This document shows positions 1 to 8,024 of a stretch of DNA of 15,573 bases, one piece after another. Position numbers and translations under genes: made by a program. Source of the stretch: Sphingomonadaceae bacterium. Its GTDB lineage: Bacteria; Pseudomonadota; Alphaproteobacteria; Sphingomonadales; Sphingomonadaceae. The number at the start of each line of letters is the position of its first letter. The first letter of the stretch is position 1. The stretch is from the NCBI GenBank assembly GCA_023384025.1, contig JAHDXX010000053.1:1-15573 (forward strand). The letters are read 5' to 3'. The notes under the pieces were generated by a model. It ran no database searches. It saw only the letters and a list, made by a program, of their open reading frames with translations, and was not told the DNA's origin.

Positions 1-17
1 GACTGCTTGCAGGGCAT

Positions 18-662
18 ATGTCGAAGATCGGGGCTGCATCTTCGGTCGGTTGCCATGCCGTGCCGGATTACGAACTCCTGCTGGATGGTCTCACGTTCGA
101 TGCCTTCGTTTACGCACCGCCGGTTCGCGGGGCACCGGAATATCCTGCCCAGAGCGGACAATTCTCCGCCGGCGAACTTGATGCGCGATGTGCGCTGCTG
201 ATCGTTCCTGGTCCGCACCTTGACGGAGCGTCGCGATCGCTGCCGGTTGTAAGGGGGCAATGGCGGCTTGCTGCTCGCGTCTGCGAGGTTTTGCCGCAGA
301 TCACCATTGCCGGGTGGCCGCCCTCCGGATCGCTGCTGGCAGCCGATGCGTTCTCCGCTTGCGCCACTGGCTGGACAGTTGGCGCCCCATTCCCGGCATC
401 GGGTTTGATTGCGCTTCGCCCTGCGATGGGCAGGGCCCTGCAAAGCATGGGGCTCGCCTATTTTATCGGTCAGGAACTTCGCATCGAAGCCGATTTGGCG
501 ACGGATGCTGACCGCATCGCGAGGCTCGGACTGCGGATCGCCGAAATGCTCGCCCATCGCGGACCGCTCGAACAGGTCGAGCTGTTCGCAGGCCCGGATG
601 GCGGAGCGGTTCGTCTCGAGCCCTCCGCCAATGGCCGGTTCGTCAGGGTATGGCCCGGCTGA
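18..662 (+). CDS. Unrecognised protein, 214 aa (start may lie upstream)
   Basis: I do not recognise this protein. The frame is open to the left edge of the window with no stop, so the ATG at 18 is only the first start seen; AGGG at 11-14 is too close to it to be a convincing ribosome binding site. No signal peptide, membrane segment or catalytic motif is evident. The sequence is mixed alpha/beta in character: an N-terminal part with hydrophobic stretches (residues about 58-66, LDARCALLIVPGP), a middle with small residues, and a helical C-terminal third (about 140-185) ending in a short strand-rich tail. Codon use is GC-rich like the neighbours, and the frame runs cleanly to a TGA 13 bp from the convergent flavoenzyme gene. 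It is probably a real, soluble, cytoplasmic protein of unknown function. Confidence 0.6.
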   Translation: MSKIGAASSVGCHAVPDYELLLDGLTFDAFVYAPPVRGAPEYPAQSGQFSAGELDARCALLIVPGPHLDGASRSLPVVRGQWRLAARVCEVLPQITIAGWPPSGSLLAADAFSACATGWTVGAPFPASGLIALRPAMGRALQSMGLAYFIGQELRIEADLATDADRIARLGLRIAEMLAHRGPLEQVELFAGPDGGAVRLEPSANGRFVRVWPG

Positions 663-678
663 CCGGATAGCCCGGTCA
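660..678. terminator. Hairpin shared by two convergent genes
   Basis: TGACCGG (660-666) and CCGGTCA (672-678) form a 7-bp perfect stem with a 5-nt loop (ATAGC). The left arm contains the TGA stop of the first gene and the right arm contains the stop of the convergent flavoenzyme gene, so the hairpin lies exactly between the two reading frames. There is no T-run on either side, so it is at best a weak or Rho-assisted bidirectional terminator. Confidence 0.4.
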
Positions 679-1647
679 ACTGCCCGTGCGCGCCTTGAGC
701 TGGGCCTGCGCATCCTGATATTCACGCTCGAACCGGTCAATCAGGTCAGCCACCGTGCCAACCTGCTTGATCGCACCGATGCCCTGGCCAGAACCCCAGA
801 TGTCCTTCCACGCCTTGGCCTTGGTGTTGCCGCCGCTGCCGAAGTTCATCTTGCTCGGGTCGCTCACCGGCAGGTTGTCCGGGTCCATCCCGGCGGCTTC
901 GATGGAATTGCGAAGGTAGTTGCCATGCACCCCGGTAAAGAGGTTGGTATAGACAATCCCTTCGGCGCTGCTTTCAACGATTGCCTGCTTGTAGCGCTCG
1001 TCCGCATTGGCTTCCTTTGTCGCAATGAAGCAGCTGCCGGCATAGGCGAAGTCGGCGCGAAGGGCCTGCGCCGCGAGGATTGAGTATCCGTTGGCAATCG
1101 AGCCAGAGAGCGCGATCAGTCCGTCGAACCATTCGCGGATTTCTGCCATCAGCGCGAACGGCGACTGTGCCCCCGCGTGGCCTCCGGCACCGGCGGCGAC
1201 CGGAATGAGCCCGGTGGCACCCTTTTCAATCGCCTTCTGTGCGAAGCGGTTGTTGATCACGTCGTGCATGGTGATCCCGCCCCAGTTGCGCACCGCCTGG
1301 AAGATTTCCTCGCGCGCACCGAGCGAGGTAATCACCATCGGCACCTGCCACTTTTCGCAAGTCGCCATGTCGGCATCGACCCGGTCGTTGGTCTTGTGGA
1401 TGATCTGGTTGACCGCGAAGGGTGCCGCCGGCCGGTCGGGGTTGGCGCGGTTGTGCGCGGCCAGTTCTTCGGTGATCTGATGGAGCCACTCGTCAAGCTG
1501 CGACTGCGGGCGGGCATTCAGCGCAGGGAAGCTGCCGATCACCCCCGCCTTGCATTGCGCGATCACCAGTTCCGGGCCTGACACGATAAACAGCGGGCTG
1601 CCGATCAGTGGCAGGCGCAGACGGTCAAACGGGGCGGGCAGGGGCAT
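676..1647 (-). CDS. Nitronate monooxygenase-family flavoprotein (2-nitropropane dioxygenase-like), 323 aa
   Basis: A predicted FMN-dependent TIM-barrel enzyme of the nitronate monooxygenase/2-nitropropane dioxygenase family, which oxidises alkyl nitronates; many relatives act on other substrates, so the reaction is not certain. Seen in the protein: the N-terminal strand LPLIGSPLFIVSGPEL (12-27), the FMN-phosphate and catalytic-His block AGAGGHAG (152-159), the second phosphate block ALSGSIANG (179-187), and AGSCFIATKEANADERYK (203-220), where this family carries its conserved T-x-E segment. The length is normal for the family. I chose the ATG at 1647 because AAGGAGA precedes it at good spacing and because the conserved domain begins within a few residues; the longer frame to 1968 overlaps the upstream amidohydrolase gene. 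It lies 76 bp downstream of that gene and is probably last in a three-gene transcript. It is probably cytoplasmic. Confidence 0.87.
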   Translation of the reverse strand: MPLPAPFDRLRLPLIGSPLFIVSGPELVIAQCKAGVIGSFPALNARPQSQLDEWLHQITEELAAHNRANPDRPAAPFAVNQIIHKTNDRVDADMATCEKWQVPMVITSLGAREEIFQAVRNWGGITMHDVINNRFAQKAIEKGATGLIPVAAGAGGHAGAQSPFALMAEIREWFDGLIALSGSIANGYSILAAQALRADFAYAGSCFIATKEANADERYKQAIVESSAEGIVYTNLFTGVHGNYLRNSIEAAGMDPDNLPVSDPSKMNFGSGGNTKAKAWKDIWGSGQGIGAIKQVGTVADLIDRFEREYQDAQAQLKARTGS

Positions 1648-1723
1648 CGCGGTCTCCTTGACGTTTACGTTATCGGCAAGCCGCATATGCGCACGCGCCG
1701 CAGCTGTCGAGGGGGCACTAGTG

Positions 1724-2791
1724 CTAGTCGGTCGGGAGAATGTGACCGATCCCGTAGAAGCGGGCGGCGGTCCCGGCATAGAGCGAGCGCTTTTCCTCTG
1801 CGCTGGCACTACGGGTGATCCGCTTGAACGCATTCCACAGCACCGGATACGTCGCGCCCCAGCGATCGACCGGGTAATTGCTTTCGAACATGGCGCGGTG
1901 GGGGCCGAAAGCTTCGATACAGGTCTCGATATAGGGTCGCCACATCGCCGCAAGGTCTTCCGAGCCAATTCCGGCTGCCGGCCCCTGCGCCGGCATGGCG
2001 CAGTTATGCATCGCCAGCCCGCCCAGTTTTACCGTGACATTCTCGTTGCGGGCCAGTTCGCGGATATTGCGCCGCCAGATATCGAACCGCTCGTGCAGCT
2101 TGCCGGTATACGAAGCCATGCCCAGCGGAGTGCCGCAATGGTCGAGGCAGATCGGTTGATCGGGAAATGCGTGGGCAAGGTCGATGACATCGGGCAATTG
2201 CGGCTCGACGATCCAGGCATCGAAGGTCAGGCCAAGTTTGCCGAGATGCGCGAACCCTTCGCGGAAGGCAGCTTCGCGATAGAGCCCTTCGCGCTTCTGG
2301 ATCGGAACGCCGAGCACTTCCGGGTCCGCGTCCCACGCCCCCTGGAACCGGATTCCGCGGAACCGGTCAGGCGCAGCCGCCTGCAAGCGTTCGAGCACGG
2401 GAGCAACTTCGTTACCCAGCATCAGGTCTGCATGGCCCACGATCCCCGCGCACATGCGCAAATCGCCGTAGAGCCCGCTGGCGGACTGCGCTGCGACCCC
2501 GTTGACGTACTCGACCTCGCCGACGACCTTTGCCGCATCACTCGCACCGGCGCGATAGAACGCGCCGCATTCCATGAACACCGTGCCGATCACATTGTGG
2601 CCGGTCTGCACATCCGCGAGGAACTGGTCGAAGGTGTAGTGCGCCACGGGGACAATCGTCTCGATGAAGCGGTGGCGCGGTGCCGGGAAGTGCGGCAGCA
2701 GCAGGCGCAGGTCCCACAGGTGATGGTGCGGATCGATGATCGGCAGGTCGGGTTCGAGAATTGGCTCGGGCGCGATGGGCGTTTCGGTCAT
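1724..2791 (-). CDS. Amidohydrolase-2 family metal-dependent hydrolase, 355 aa
   Basis: A predicted cytoplasmic TIM-barrel hydrolase or decarboxylase of the amidohydrolase-2 family (relatives of lactonases, 2-pyrone-4,6-dicarboxylate hydrolase and ACMSD-like decarboxylases). Seen: the N-terminal metal-binding block IIDPHHHLWD (18-27), a central LDHCGTP (216-222) supplying the next histidine, VKLGGL (254-259), and the C-terminal FESNYPVD (302-309), whose last Asp is the usual catalytic/metal residue. All key positions appear intact and the length is typical. The ATG at 2791 is preceded by GGAGAGG at about 8 nt. It starts 62 bp after the stop of the M24 peptidase gene and ends 76 bp before the flavoenzyme start, same strand, which suggests one transcript. 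The substrate cannot be told from sequence; a role in opening lactone or ring-cleavage products is only a guess from family membership. Confidence 0.88.
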   Translation of the reverse strand: MTETPIAPEPILEPDLPIIDPHHHLWDLRLLLPHFPAPRHRFIETIVPVAHYTFDQFLADVQTGHNVIGTVFMECGAFYRAGASDAAKVVGEVEYVNGVAAQSASGLYGDLRMCAGIVGHADLMLGNEVAPVLERLQAAAPDRFRGIRFQGAWDADPEVLGVPIQKREGLYREAAFREGFAHLGKLGLTFDAWIVEPQLPDVIDLAHAFPDQPICLDHCGTPLGMASYTGKLHERFDIWRRNIRELARNENVTVKLGGLAMHNCAMPAQGPAAGIGSEDLAAMWRPYIETCIEAFGPHRAMFESNYPVDRWGATYPVLWNAFKRITRSASAEEKRSLYAGTAARFYGIGHILPTD

Positions 2792-2853
2792 GGGTAAAGC
2801 CTCTCCACTTCTTGCGGATGGTTGTAGGCGACAATGCCCGGTTGGGCGAGTGG

Positions 2854-4212
2854 TCAGTCAGACGGGATTACCGTCAAGTCGGTCTGGCGTCCGTCAAGAA
2901 AGTGCACGGTTTCGCCATCGAACCACGCATCTTCCTCCGAGCGGAAATCGACCCGCTGGCCATCCCATTCGGGCACGGCGCTGTAACTGGTCAGCTCAAT
3001 CGACCAGGTCGTTCGCGGATGGACGGGATAGGCGCCGCGCGGATCGGCGTTCTGGTTGTCCCAGAAGCCGATTGCGGTTCCGGCGCCATGTCCGTGAAAT
3101 CCGATCGGGTGGCTGTAGATTGATGGTTCCAGCCCCTCGGACAGTGCCTTGCGCCGGGCTTCAGCGAGAATTTCGTTTCCGCTGGCGCCGGCCCGGAATG
3201 ACCGGAGCAGGAGATCCTGCACCCGGTTGGTGTTGCGCAGGCCTGCGATCAGACCCGCCGGTGGTGCCGTCTCCCCGGGCTTGAGGACATAGGCGAGGTG
3301 CTGGGTATCGGTGTTGAGCCGCAGGTAGGTGATACCGAAGTCGGTCCACAGCAGGTCCCCCGGCTCGATCACCGTGTCACCCTCCAGCATGCCCTTTTCG
3401 CCTTTCCGCTGGATGCCGACCGACGGATGAAACCATGCCTCGATGCCGAGGCTGGCCAGCGTCTCACGGTACCACCACTGGACATCGGCAGCCGTAGTCT
3501 TGCCGGGGGTGATCACCTCGCGCGAGAAGGCGCGGCTGATGAGCGAATGCACAATTCGAACGATCCCGGGATAGATCTCCATTTCGGCCGGCGTGCGACT
3601 TTCCAGCCAGCGCACCGACAACGTTTCGCCAGAAACGATCCGTTCCCGATACTTCTCCGGGAGGGCATCGGTCATCGCCCGGTACTGGCTCAGCGTCATG
3701 CCGTCACCGAAGGCGGTGAAATCGGAGGTGTTGATGGCGAACTTCTGCGGATCACGCGCCGCGATGATGTCAGCCACGGCTTGCCACTGGTCGGGCTGCT
3801 GCGCCGGGTCCCAAGCAGGTACAAAGAGGTTCGCCAGACCATAGCGGCTGACCGTCAAACGCTCGACCGGTTGCCCTTTGCCCGGATCGTGGAAAATGAG
3901 GATCGTTCGCCGCCGGGCATGCATGTTCTCGGCATCGAGCATCGTGGCGAGGACTGGCTCCTCGAAATACTCGCGGGACATCAGCAGCCACATGTCGACG
4001 CCTTGTTCCCGCATGATCGCGGGGATGACAGCTTCGAGCCGCTCTGCGAGTATTCGGTCGATCACCGCAGCCCGTTCGCGCATCGGCAGTATGGCAGGCA
4101 TTGCCGGCGCGATCTGCTCAACATTGCTCATGCCGATAGTTTCTGCCGCGACCAGGGGCGCGCCAGCGACGCTCCAGACCGCCGTGGTCAACAGCATGAT
4201 CGAACGCCGCAT
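2854..4212 (-). CDS. Exported M24-family metallopeptidase (Xaa-Pro aminopeptidase-like), 452 aa
   Basis: A predicted secreted or periplasmic member of the M24 'pita-bread' peptidases, which use two metal ions to remove residues from peptides, often next to proline. Seen: a signal peptide at 1-23 (MRRS, a hydrophobic stretch, then LVAA before ETIG); an N-terminal creatinase-like domain to about 200; and a catalytic domain with the expected metal ligands in order: D291 and D302 (WTDFG...NTDTQH, correct 11-residue spacing), the histidine block HPIGFHGHG (368-376), E406 (WSIELTSY) and E426/E427 near the C-terminus. The active site therefore looks complete. I chose the ATG at 4212 because a good signal peptide begins there and a G-run (AGGGGGG) precedes it; the open frame to 4392 lacks domain character. 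It heads the minus-strand group with the amidohydrolase and flavoenzyme. Whether it is an aminopeptidase or a dipeptidase is not known. Confidence 0.88.
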   Translation of the reverse strand: MRRSIMLLTTAVWSVAGAPLVAAETIGMSNVEQIAPAMPAILPMRERAAVIDRILAERLEAVIPAIMREQGVDMWLLMSREYFEEPVLATMLDAENMHARRRTILIFHDPGKGQPVERLTVSRYGLANLFVPAWDPAQQPDQWQAVADIIAARDPQKFAINTSDFTAFGDGMTLSQYRAMTDALPEKYRERIVSGETLSVRWLESRTPAEMEIYPGIVRIVHSLISRAFSREVITPGKTTAADVQWWYRETLASLGIEAWFHPSVGIQRKGEKGMLEGDTVIEPGDLLWTDFGITYLRLNTDTQHLAYVLKPGETAPPAGLIAGLRNTNRVQDLLLRSFRAGASGNEILAEARRKALSEGLEPSIYSHPIGFHGHGAGTAIGFWDNQNADPRGAYPVHPRTTWSIELTSYSAVPEWDGQRVDFRSEEDAWFDGETVHFLDGRQTDLTVIPSD

Positions 4213-4242
4213 CCGTACCCCCCTGCTTAGCGTAACCCCCGA

Positions 4243-4272
4243 GATATGCGGGGGCATTTGATGACAAGTCAA
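4243..4272 (-). promoter_or_regulatory. Putative promoter of the M24 peptidase gene
   Basis: On the minus strand TTGACT (4272-4267) and CATATC (4248-4243) are 18 bp apart, a reasonable housekeeping-sigma arrangement that would start transcription near 4236, about 24 nt before the ATG. The -10 is embedded in an inverted repeat (CCCCCG 4236-4241 / CGGGGG 4249-4254), and the -35 overlaps a second one (TTTGA 4257-4261 / TCAAA 4269-4273). Either could be an operator, but both are short. The remainder of the 218-bp divergent gap holds no clear promoter for the helicase and no small gene that I can support. Confidence 0.4.
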
Positions 4273-4430
4273 ACCGCAACACGATTTTTCGAGCCAAACG
4301 CGCCATTCTCCGCTAGGCGCGCGCCAGACATCGGGGCTCAAAGCGCCCGCTATCCCGCTTTCTGTCCTTCCTGTCGGCGCACTGCGCCCCACTGCCGCGT
4401 TTGCGCGCGCGCATCAATCGAGTGTTTTCC

Positions 4431-6194
4431 ATGGCTTTCCCCAATCTCCCCGCCACCCTTTCCGCGGCGCTAGCCGAGCGTGATTATGCCGAAGCGACCC
4501 CGGTTCAGGCCGCAGTGCTTGAACCCGAAGCGGCGGGGCGCGACCTTGTGGTCTCGGCTCAGACCGGTTCCGGCAAGACAGTGGCGTTCGGACTCGCCAT
4601 GGCGGCGGAGCTGCTGGACCGGCAAGGCAAAGTGCGCGCCTCGGAAACCCCGCTGGCGCTGGTTGTCGCGCCGACCCGTGAACTGGCCTTGCAGGTCAGC
4701 CGCGAACTGGCCTGGCTATATCGCGGGGCGGGCGGGCGTGTGGCGACCTGTGTCGGGGGCATGAACCCGGGCAAGGAGCGCGCGGCTCTTCGCGCAGGGG
4801 CGTCGATTGTCGTCGGTACGCCGGGCCGCTTGCGCGATCATCTCGAACGCGGTGCGCTCGATCTTTCCGCACTCGTGGTGGCGGTGCTCGACGAAGCCGA
4901 CGAGATGCTCGACATGGGGTTCCGCGAGGAACTGGAAGAAATCCTCGACGCGACGCCCGACGGCCGCCGCACCTTGCTGTTTTCGGCCACGATGCCCAGG
5001 CCGATCGAAGCGCTCGCCCGGCGTTACCAGCACGATGCGCTGCGGATCGCCACGATCGACAGCCAGCGCGGGCACGGTGACATCGCCTATCAGGCCGTTA
5101 CTGTCTCGCCGCCTGAAATCGAGAACGCGGTGGTCAACCTGCTGCGCTTCCACGAGGCGGAAACCGCCATGCTGTTCTGCGCCACGCGCGACAACGTGCG
5201 CCATTTGCACGCGACCTTGCAGGAGCGCGGGTTTGCAGTGGTGGCGCTGTCGGGCGAGCATTCGCAGCAGGAACGCAACCAGGCGCTGCAAGCCTTGCGT
5301 GACCGGCGCGCGCGCGTCTGCGTGGCGACCGATGTGGCCGCGCGCGGGATCGACCTGCCGACGCTGAGCCTGGTGATCCATGTCGAGATTCCGCGCGATG
5401 CGGAAACGCTCCAGCACCGCTCGGGTCGCACCGGGCGAGCCGGCAAGAAAGGTACGGCCGTGTTGGTAGTGCCGTTCCCGCGCCGCCGCCGGGTCGAGGA
5501 AATGCTGCGCCGCGCCCGGATCGAAGCCGACTGGACCGATGCGCCGGACCGCGACGCCATTCTCGCCAAGGACCGGCAACGCCTGCTTGATACACTGATG
5601 CAGCCGGTCGAGACGGACGAGGGTGATCTTGACCTCGCCCGCCAGTTGCTCGCGCAGCGCAGTGCTGAGGATATTGCGGCCATGCTGGTGCGCACCCACC
5701 GTTCGCGCATGCCTGAGCCCGAGGAACTGACAGTCCACACACCGGACAGCCTGCGCGCTGCACAGCAGGAGCGGCATCGCCCCGGGTTCGAGGACATCAT
5801 CTGGTTCCGCATGGATATCGGCCGTCGCCAGAATGCGGACCCGCGCTGGATCCTGCCTTTGATTTGCCGTCGCGGGCACATCACCCGCAACGAAATCGGT
5901 GCCATCCGGATTGCCCCGAACGAGACCTACTTCCAGATTCCGCGCCAGCTTGCCGACCGCTTCGCCGAGGCAGTGGAGCGCACCGCGCAGGCTGAAGCGG
6001 AAGGTGAGCGGGTCAACATCGAACATTCACCCGAGGCTCCGCGGGATGTTGCCCGCGAGCGCCGCAAGGGTAACGGCCCCCGTGTCCATGCCAAGCCGCA
6101 CCGCAAGGGCGGCGCACCGCTTCCTGGCGGGAAGGGTGGCTTCAAGGGCAAGCCGGGCGGAAAACCCGGCAAACCTGCGCCTCGCGGTCGCTGA
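4431..6194 (+). CDS. DEAD-box RNA helicase with DbpA-type RNA-binding domain, 587 aa
   Basis: A predicted ATP-dependent RNA helicase for remodelling rRNA or structured mRNA, of the DeaD/CsdA-DbpA type. The motif series is complete: Q motif ending ATPVQ (22-26), Walker A AQTGSGKT (43-50), PTRELALQ (81-88), TPGR (130-133), DEAD (154-157), SAT (185-187), ATDVAARGID (299-308) and HRSGRTGRAG (329-338). A DbpA-like RNA-binding domain follows at about 455-516 (IIWFRMDIGRR...ITRNEIGAIRI...ETYFQIP). The tail (about 540-587) is basic and rich in Gly, Lys and Pro with GKPG-type repeats, probably disordered and RNA-binding. I chose the ATG at 4431, where the Q-motif domain begins; a start at 4401 would add ten Arg-rich residues, and neither has a strong ribosome binding site. 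It is convergent with leuA with a 3-bp gap. The exact orthologue (deaD, csdA or dbpA) is not decided here. Confidence 0.93.
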   Translation: MAFPNLPATLSAALAERDYAEATPVQAAVLEPEAAGRDLVVSAQTGSGKTVAFGLAMAAELLDRQGKVRASETPLALVVAPTRELALQVSRELAWLYRGAGGRVATCVGGMNPGKERAALRAGASIVVGTPGRLRDHLERGALDLSALVVAVLDEADEMLDMGFREELEEILDATPDGRRTLLFSATMPRPIEALARRYQHDALRIATIDSQRGHGDIAYQAVTVSPPEIENAVVNLLRFHEAETAMLFCATRDNVRHLHATLQERGFAVVALSGEHSQQERNQALQALRDRRARVCVATDVAARGIDLPTLSLVIHVEIPRDAETLQHRSGRTGRAGKKGTAVLVVPFPRRRRVEEMLRRARIEADWTDAPDRDAILAKDRQRLLDTLMQPVETDEGDLDLARQLLAQRSAEDIAAMLVRTHRSRMPEPEELTVHTPDSLRAAQQERHRPGFEDIIWFRMDIGRRQNADPRWILPLICRRGHITRNEIGAIRIAPNETYFQIPRQLADRFAEAVERTAQAEAEGERVNIEHSPEAPRDVARERRKGNGPRVHAKPHRKGGAPLPGGKGGFKGKPGGKPGKPAPRGR

Positions 6195-6197
6195 ACG

Positions 6198-7880
6198 TCA
6201 GCTGCTGGCTACGGCGCCGTTGGCAGCGCTGAGGACTGCCCGCACGCTGGCGGTGGCGACGTCTTCGTCGATGCCGACACCCCACATCGTACGCCCGTTT
6301 GCATCGCGGCATTCGAGGTAGGCGGCGGCGCGGGCATCGGTGCCGGTGCCGAGGGCGTGCTCGGTATAGTCAACCACTTCCAGCGCCACGCCGAACTGCT
6401 CGCGGATCGTGCCGACCACGCTCGAGATCAGGCCGTTGCCCCGGCCCGATACGCTGCGCGCTTCGCCTTCGACTTCGATCTTGCCGGCGAATATCCGGGT
6501 GCCATCCGCAGCGCGGCTTTCCTCGTAGTCGACCAGCTGGAAGTGCTTGGGCCGGATGTGGACGTGGTAGGCGCGCTTGAAGGTGTCCCAGATGTCGGCG
6601 GCGTTGAGCTCGCGGCCGAGTTCATCGGCGACCCGCTGGACGTGCCTGGAGAAGTCGGCTTGCAGCTTCTTGGGCAGTTTCAGACCTTGATCCTGCTCCA
6701 GCACCCAGGCGAACCCGCCCTTGCCGGACTGCGAATTGACCCGGATCACCGCTTCGTAGTTGCGCCCGAGGTCGGCCGGGTCGATCGGCAGGTACGGCAC
6801 GCGCCAGACTTCGTCGTTCTGCGTTGCGTTGGCTTCAAACCCTTTTTTGATCGCGTCCTGATGGCTGCCGGAGAAGGCAGTATAGACCAGTTCGCCGCCA
6901 TAGGGGTGGCGCTGGTGGACCGGGATCTGGTTGCAGAACTCGACTGTCTCTATCACCCGGTCGATGTCGGAGAAATCGAGCCCCGGATCAACGCCCTGGG
7001 TGTACATGTTGAGCGCCATGGTCACGAGGCAGCAGTTGCCGGTGCGCTCGCCATTGCCGAACAGGCAGCCTTCAACCCGGTCGGCCCCGGCCATCAGGCC
7101 AAGCTCTGCCGCCGCCACTCCGGTGCCACGATCGTTGTGCGTGTGAAGCGAAATCACCGCGCTTTCGCGATTGGGCAGGTGGCGGATGAAATACTCGATC
7201 TGGTCGGCGTAGATATTGGGCGTCGCTGCCTCGACCGTGGCCGGGAGGTTGAGGATGATCGGATGGTCGGGCGTCGGCTGGAGTACCTCCATCACCGCCG
7301 CGCAGACTTCGATACTGAAATCGAGTTCGGCCGTTGAGAACGTCTCCGGGCTGTACTGGAAATGCCAGTCGGTGCCGGGGCGCTTGCCCGCTTCGTCGCG
7401 CATGATCTTGGCGCCGGTGCGCGCGATTTCGACCACTTCGGGTTTGCTCATGCGGAACACGATGTCACGCCATGCCGGGCTGACCGCATTGTAGAGGTGG
7501 ACGATCGCCGCGCGTGCGCCGTCGAGGCTGGCGAAGCTGGTGCGGATCAGGTCTTCGCGGCTTTGCGTGAGGACTTGCACGGTTACGTCATCGGGAATGC
7601 GGCCGGAGCGGACCAGGCCCTGGATGAAGTCGAACTCGGTGGCGCCTGCACTGGGGAAACCGACTTCGATTTCCTTCAGGCCCACCTCGACCAGCAGATC
7701 GAAGAAGCGGTTCTTCTTCACCGCGTCCATCGGGTCGATGATCGACTGGTTGCCATCGCGCAGATCGGTGCTGAGCCAGCGCGGCGGGGCCGTGATCGTG
7801 CGGCTGGGCCACTGGCGGCCCTCCAGCGGGACTTGCGGAAAGGCGCGGTATTTCGACGCCGGGTTCTTGAGCATGGTCAT
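6198..7880 (-). CDS. leuA: 2-isopropylmalate synthase, long form, 560 aa
   Basis: Catalyses the first committed step of leucine synthesis, condensing acetyl-CoA with 2-ketoisovalerate to 2-isopropylmalate in the cytoplasm. Seen: the TIM-barrel metal/substrate block DLRDGNQ (39-45), HTHNDRG with its metal-binding histidines (246-252), GNGERTGN (275-282), and a C-terminal LeuA allosteric domain (about 430-555), where leucine normally feeds back on the enzyme. Length and N-terminal extension (KYRAFPQVPLEGRQWPSR) match the ~560-aa actinobacterial/fungal-like class, not the ~515-aa enterobacterial class. The ATG at 7880 is used, with M3 (7874) as an alternative; no strong Shine-Dalgarno is visible at either. 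It stands alone on the minus strand, divergent from the thioesterase gene, behind a leader that may regulate it by attenuation. Confidence 0.96.
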   Translation of the reverse strand: MTMLKNPASKYRAFPQVPLEGRQWPSRTITAPPRWLSTDLRDGNQSIIDPMDAVKKNRFFDLLVEVGLKEIEVGFPSAGATEFDFIQGLVRSGRIPDDVTVQVLTQSREDLIRTSFASLDGARAAIVHLYNAVSPAWRDIVFRMSKPEVVEIARTGAKIMRDEAGKRPGTDWHFQYSPETFSTAELDFSIEVCAAVMEVLQPTPDHPIILNLPATVEAATPNIYADQIEYFIRHLPNRESAVISLHTHNDRGTGVAAAELGLMAGADRVEGCLFGNGERTGNCCLVTMALNMYTQGVDPGLDFSDIDRVIETVEFCNQIPVHQRHPYGGELVYTAFSGSHQDAIKKGFEANATQNDEVWRVPYLPIDPADLGRNYEAVIRVNSQSGKGGFAWVLEQDQGLKLPKKLQADFSRHVQRVADELGRELNAADIWDTFKRAYHVHIRPKHFQLVDYEESRAADGTRIFAGKIEVEGEARSVSGRGNGLISSVVGTIREQFGVALEVVDYTEHALGTGTDARAAAYLECRDANGRTMWGVGIDEDVATASVRAVLSAANGAVASS

Positions 7881-7926
7881 GGTTTTGGTCTTCGGATCAG
7901 GTCTGGCGGTGAATGGCGGCTCGTTC

Positions 7927-7979
7927 CCCTTGGGCGACCGGCGCGCCCTTCAGGCCACGCCGCAGGTCACGCCCAAGGG
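7927..7979 (-). promoter_or_regulatory. Hairpin in the leuA leader, candidate attenuator
   Basis: On the minus strand CCCTTGGGCG (7979-7970), which encodes the end of the leader peptide, pairs perfectly over 10 bp with CGCCCAAGGG (7936-7927). The pairing can continue inward with ACC/GGT and GGCG/CGCC, giving a long stem with small bulges on one side only. A competing shorter hairpin GGGCG/CGCCC (7948-7944 with 7936-7932) uses the same 3' arm. A ribosome at the leader stop codon (7969-7967) would cover the 5' arm of the large hairpin and free the 3' arm for the short one. No T-run follows, so if this is attenuation it may act through Rho or on translation; this is inference. Confidence 0.5.
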
Positions 7980-8017
7980 CGTGTAAGTCGCAGGGTAAGG
8001 CTGATACCGATGGTCAT
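7967..8017 (-). CDS. Candidate leuA leader peptide, 16 aa
   Basis: A short frame read MTIGISLTLRLTRPWA and then TGA. Residues 7, 9 and 11 are Leu (CTT, CTG, CTT), with two Ile earlier, immediately before a strong hairpin and 86 bp upstream of the leuA start. This is the form expected of a regulatory leader peptide whose translation senses charged leucyl-tRNA. There is only a weak AGG at 8027-8025 as a ribosome binding site; however, a promoter-like pair just upstream would place the transcript start at or next to this ATG, so it may be read as a leaderless message, as known for trpL of Sinorhizobium. Peptides this short can arise by chance; the Leu spacing and overlap with the hairpin are the reasons for calling it. 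Confidence 0.55.
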   Translation of the reverse strand: MTIGISLTLRLTRPWA

Positions 8018-8024
8018 GCCCTAG

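Noticed and set aside
1715..1724. Perfect 10-bp palindrome GCACTAGTGC at the amidohydrolase stop
   Set aside because: Short, single copy in the window and next to no promoter-like site; probably chance.
1648..1968. N-terminal extension of the flavoenzyme reading frame
   Set aside because: It runs through the 3' end of the amidohydrolase gene in another frame, lacks family similarity, and a strong AAGGAGA sits just before the ATG at 1647.
4213..4392. N-terminal extension of the M24 peptidase frame
   Set aside because: It would bury a clear signal peptide 60 residues into the protein and would be read from the promoter region.
4716..6026. Long open frame antisense to the helicase (436 codons)
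   Set aside because: This is a shadow of GC-rich codon use in the helicase gene; its His/Arg-rich product has no recognisable domain and the opposite strand carries all helicase motifs.
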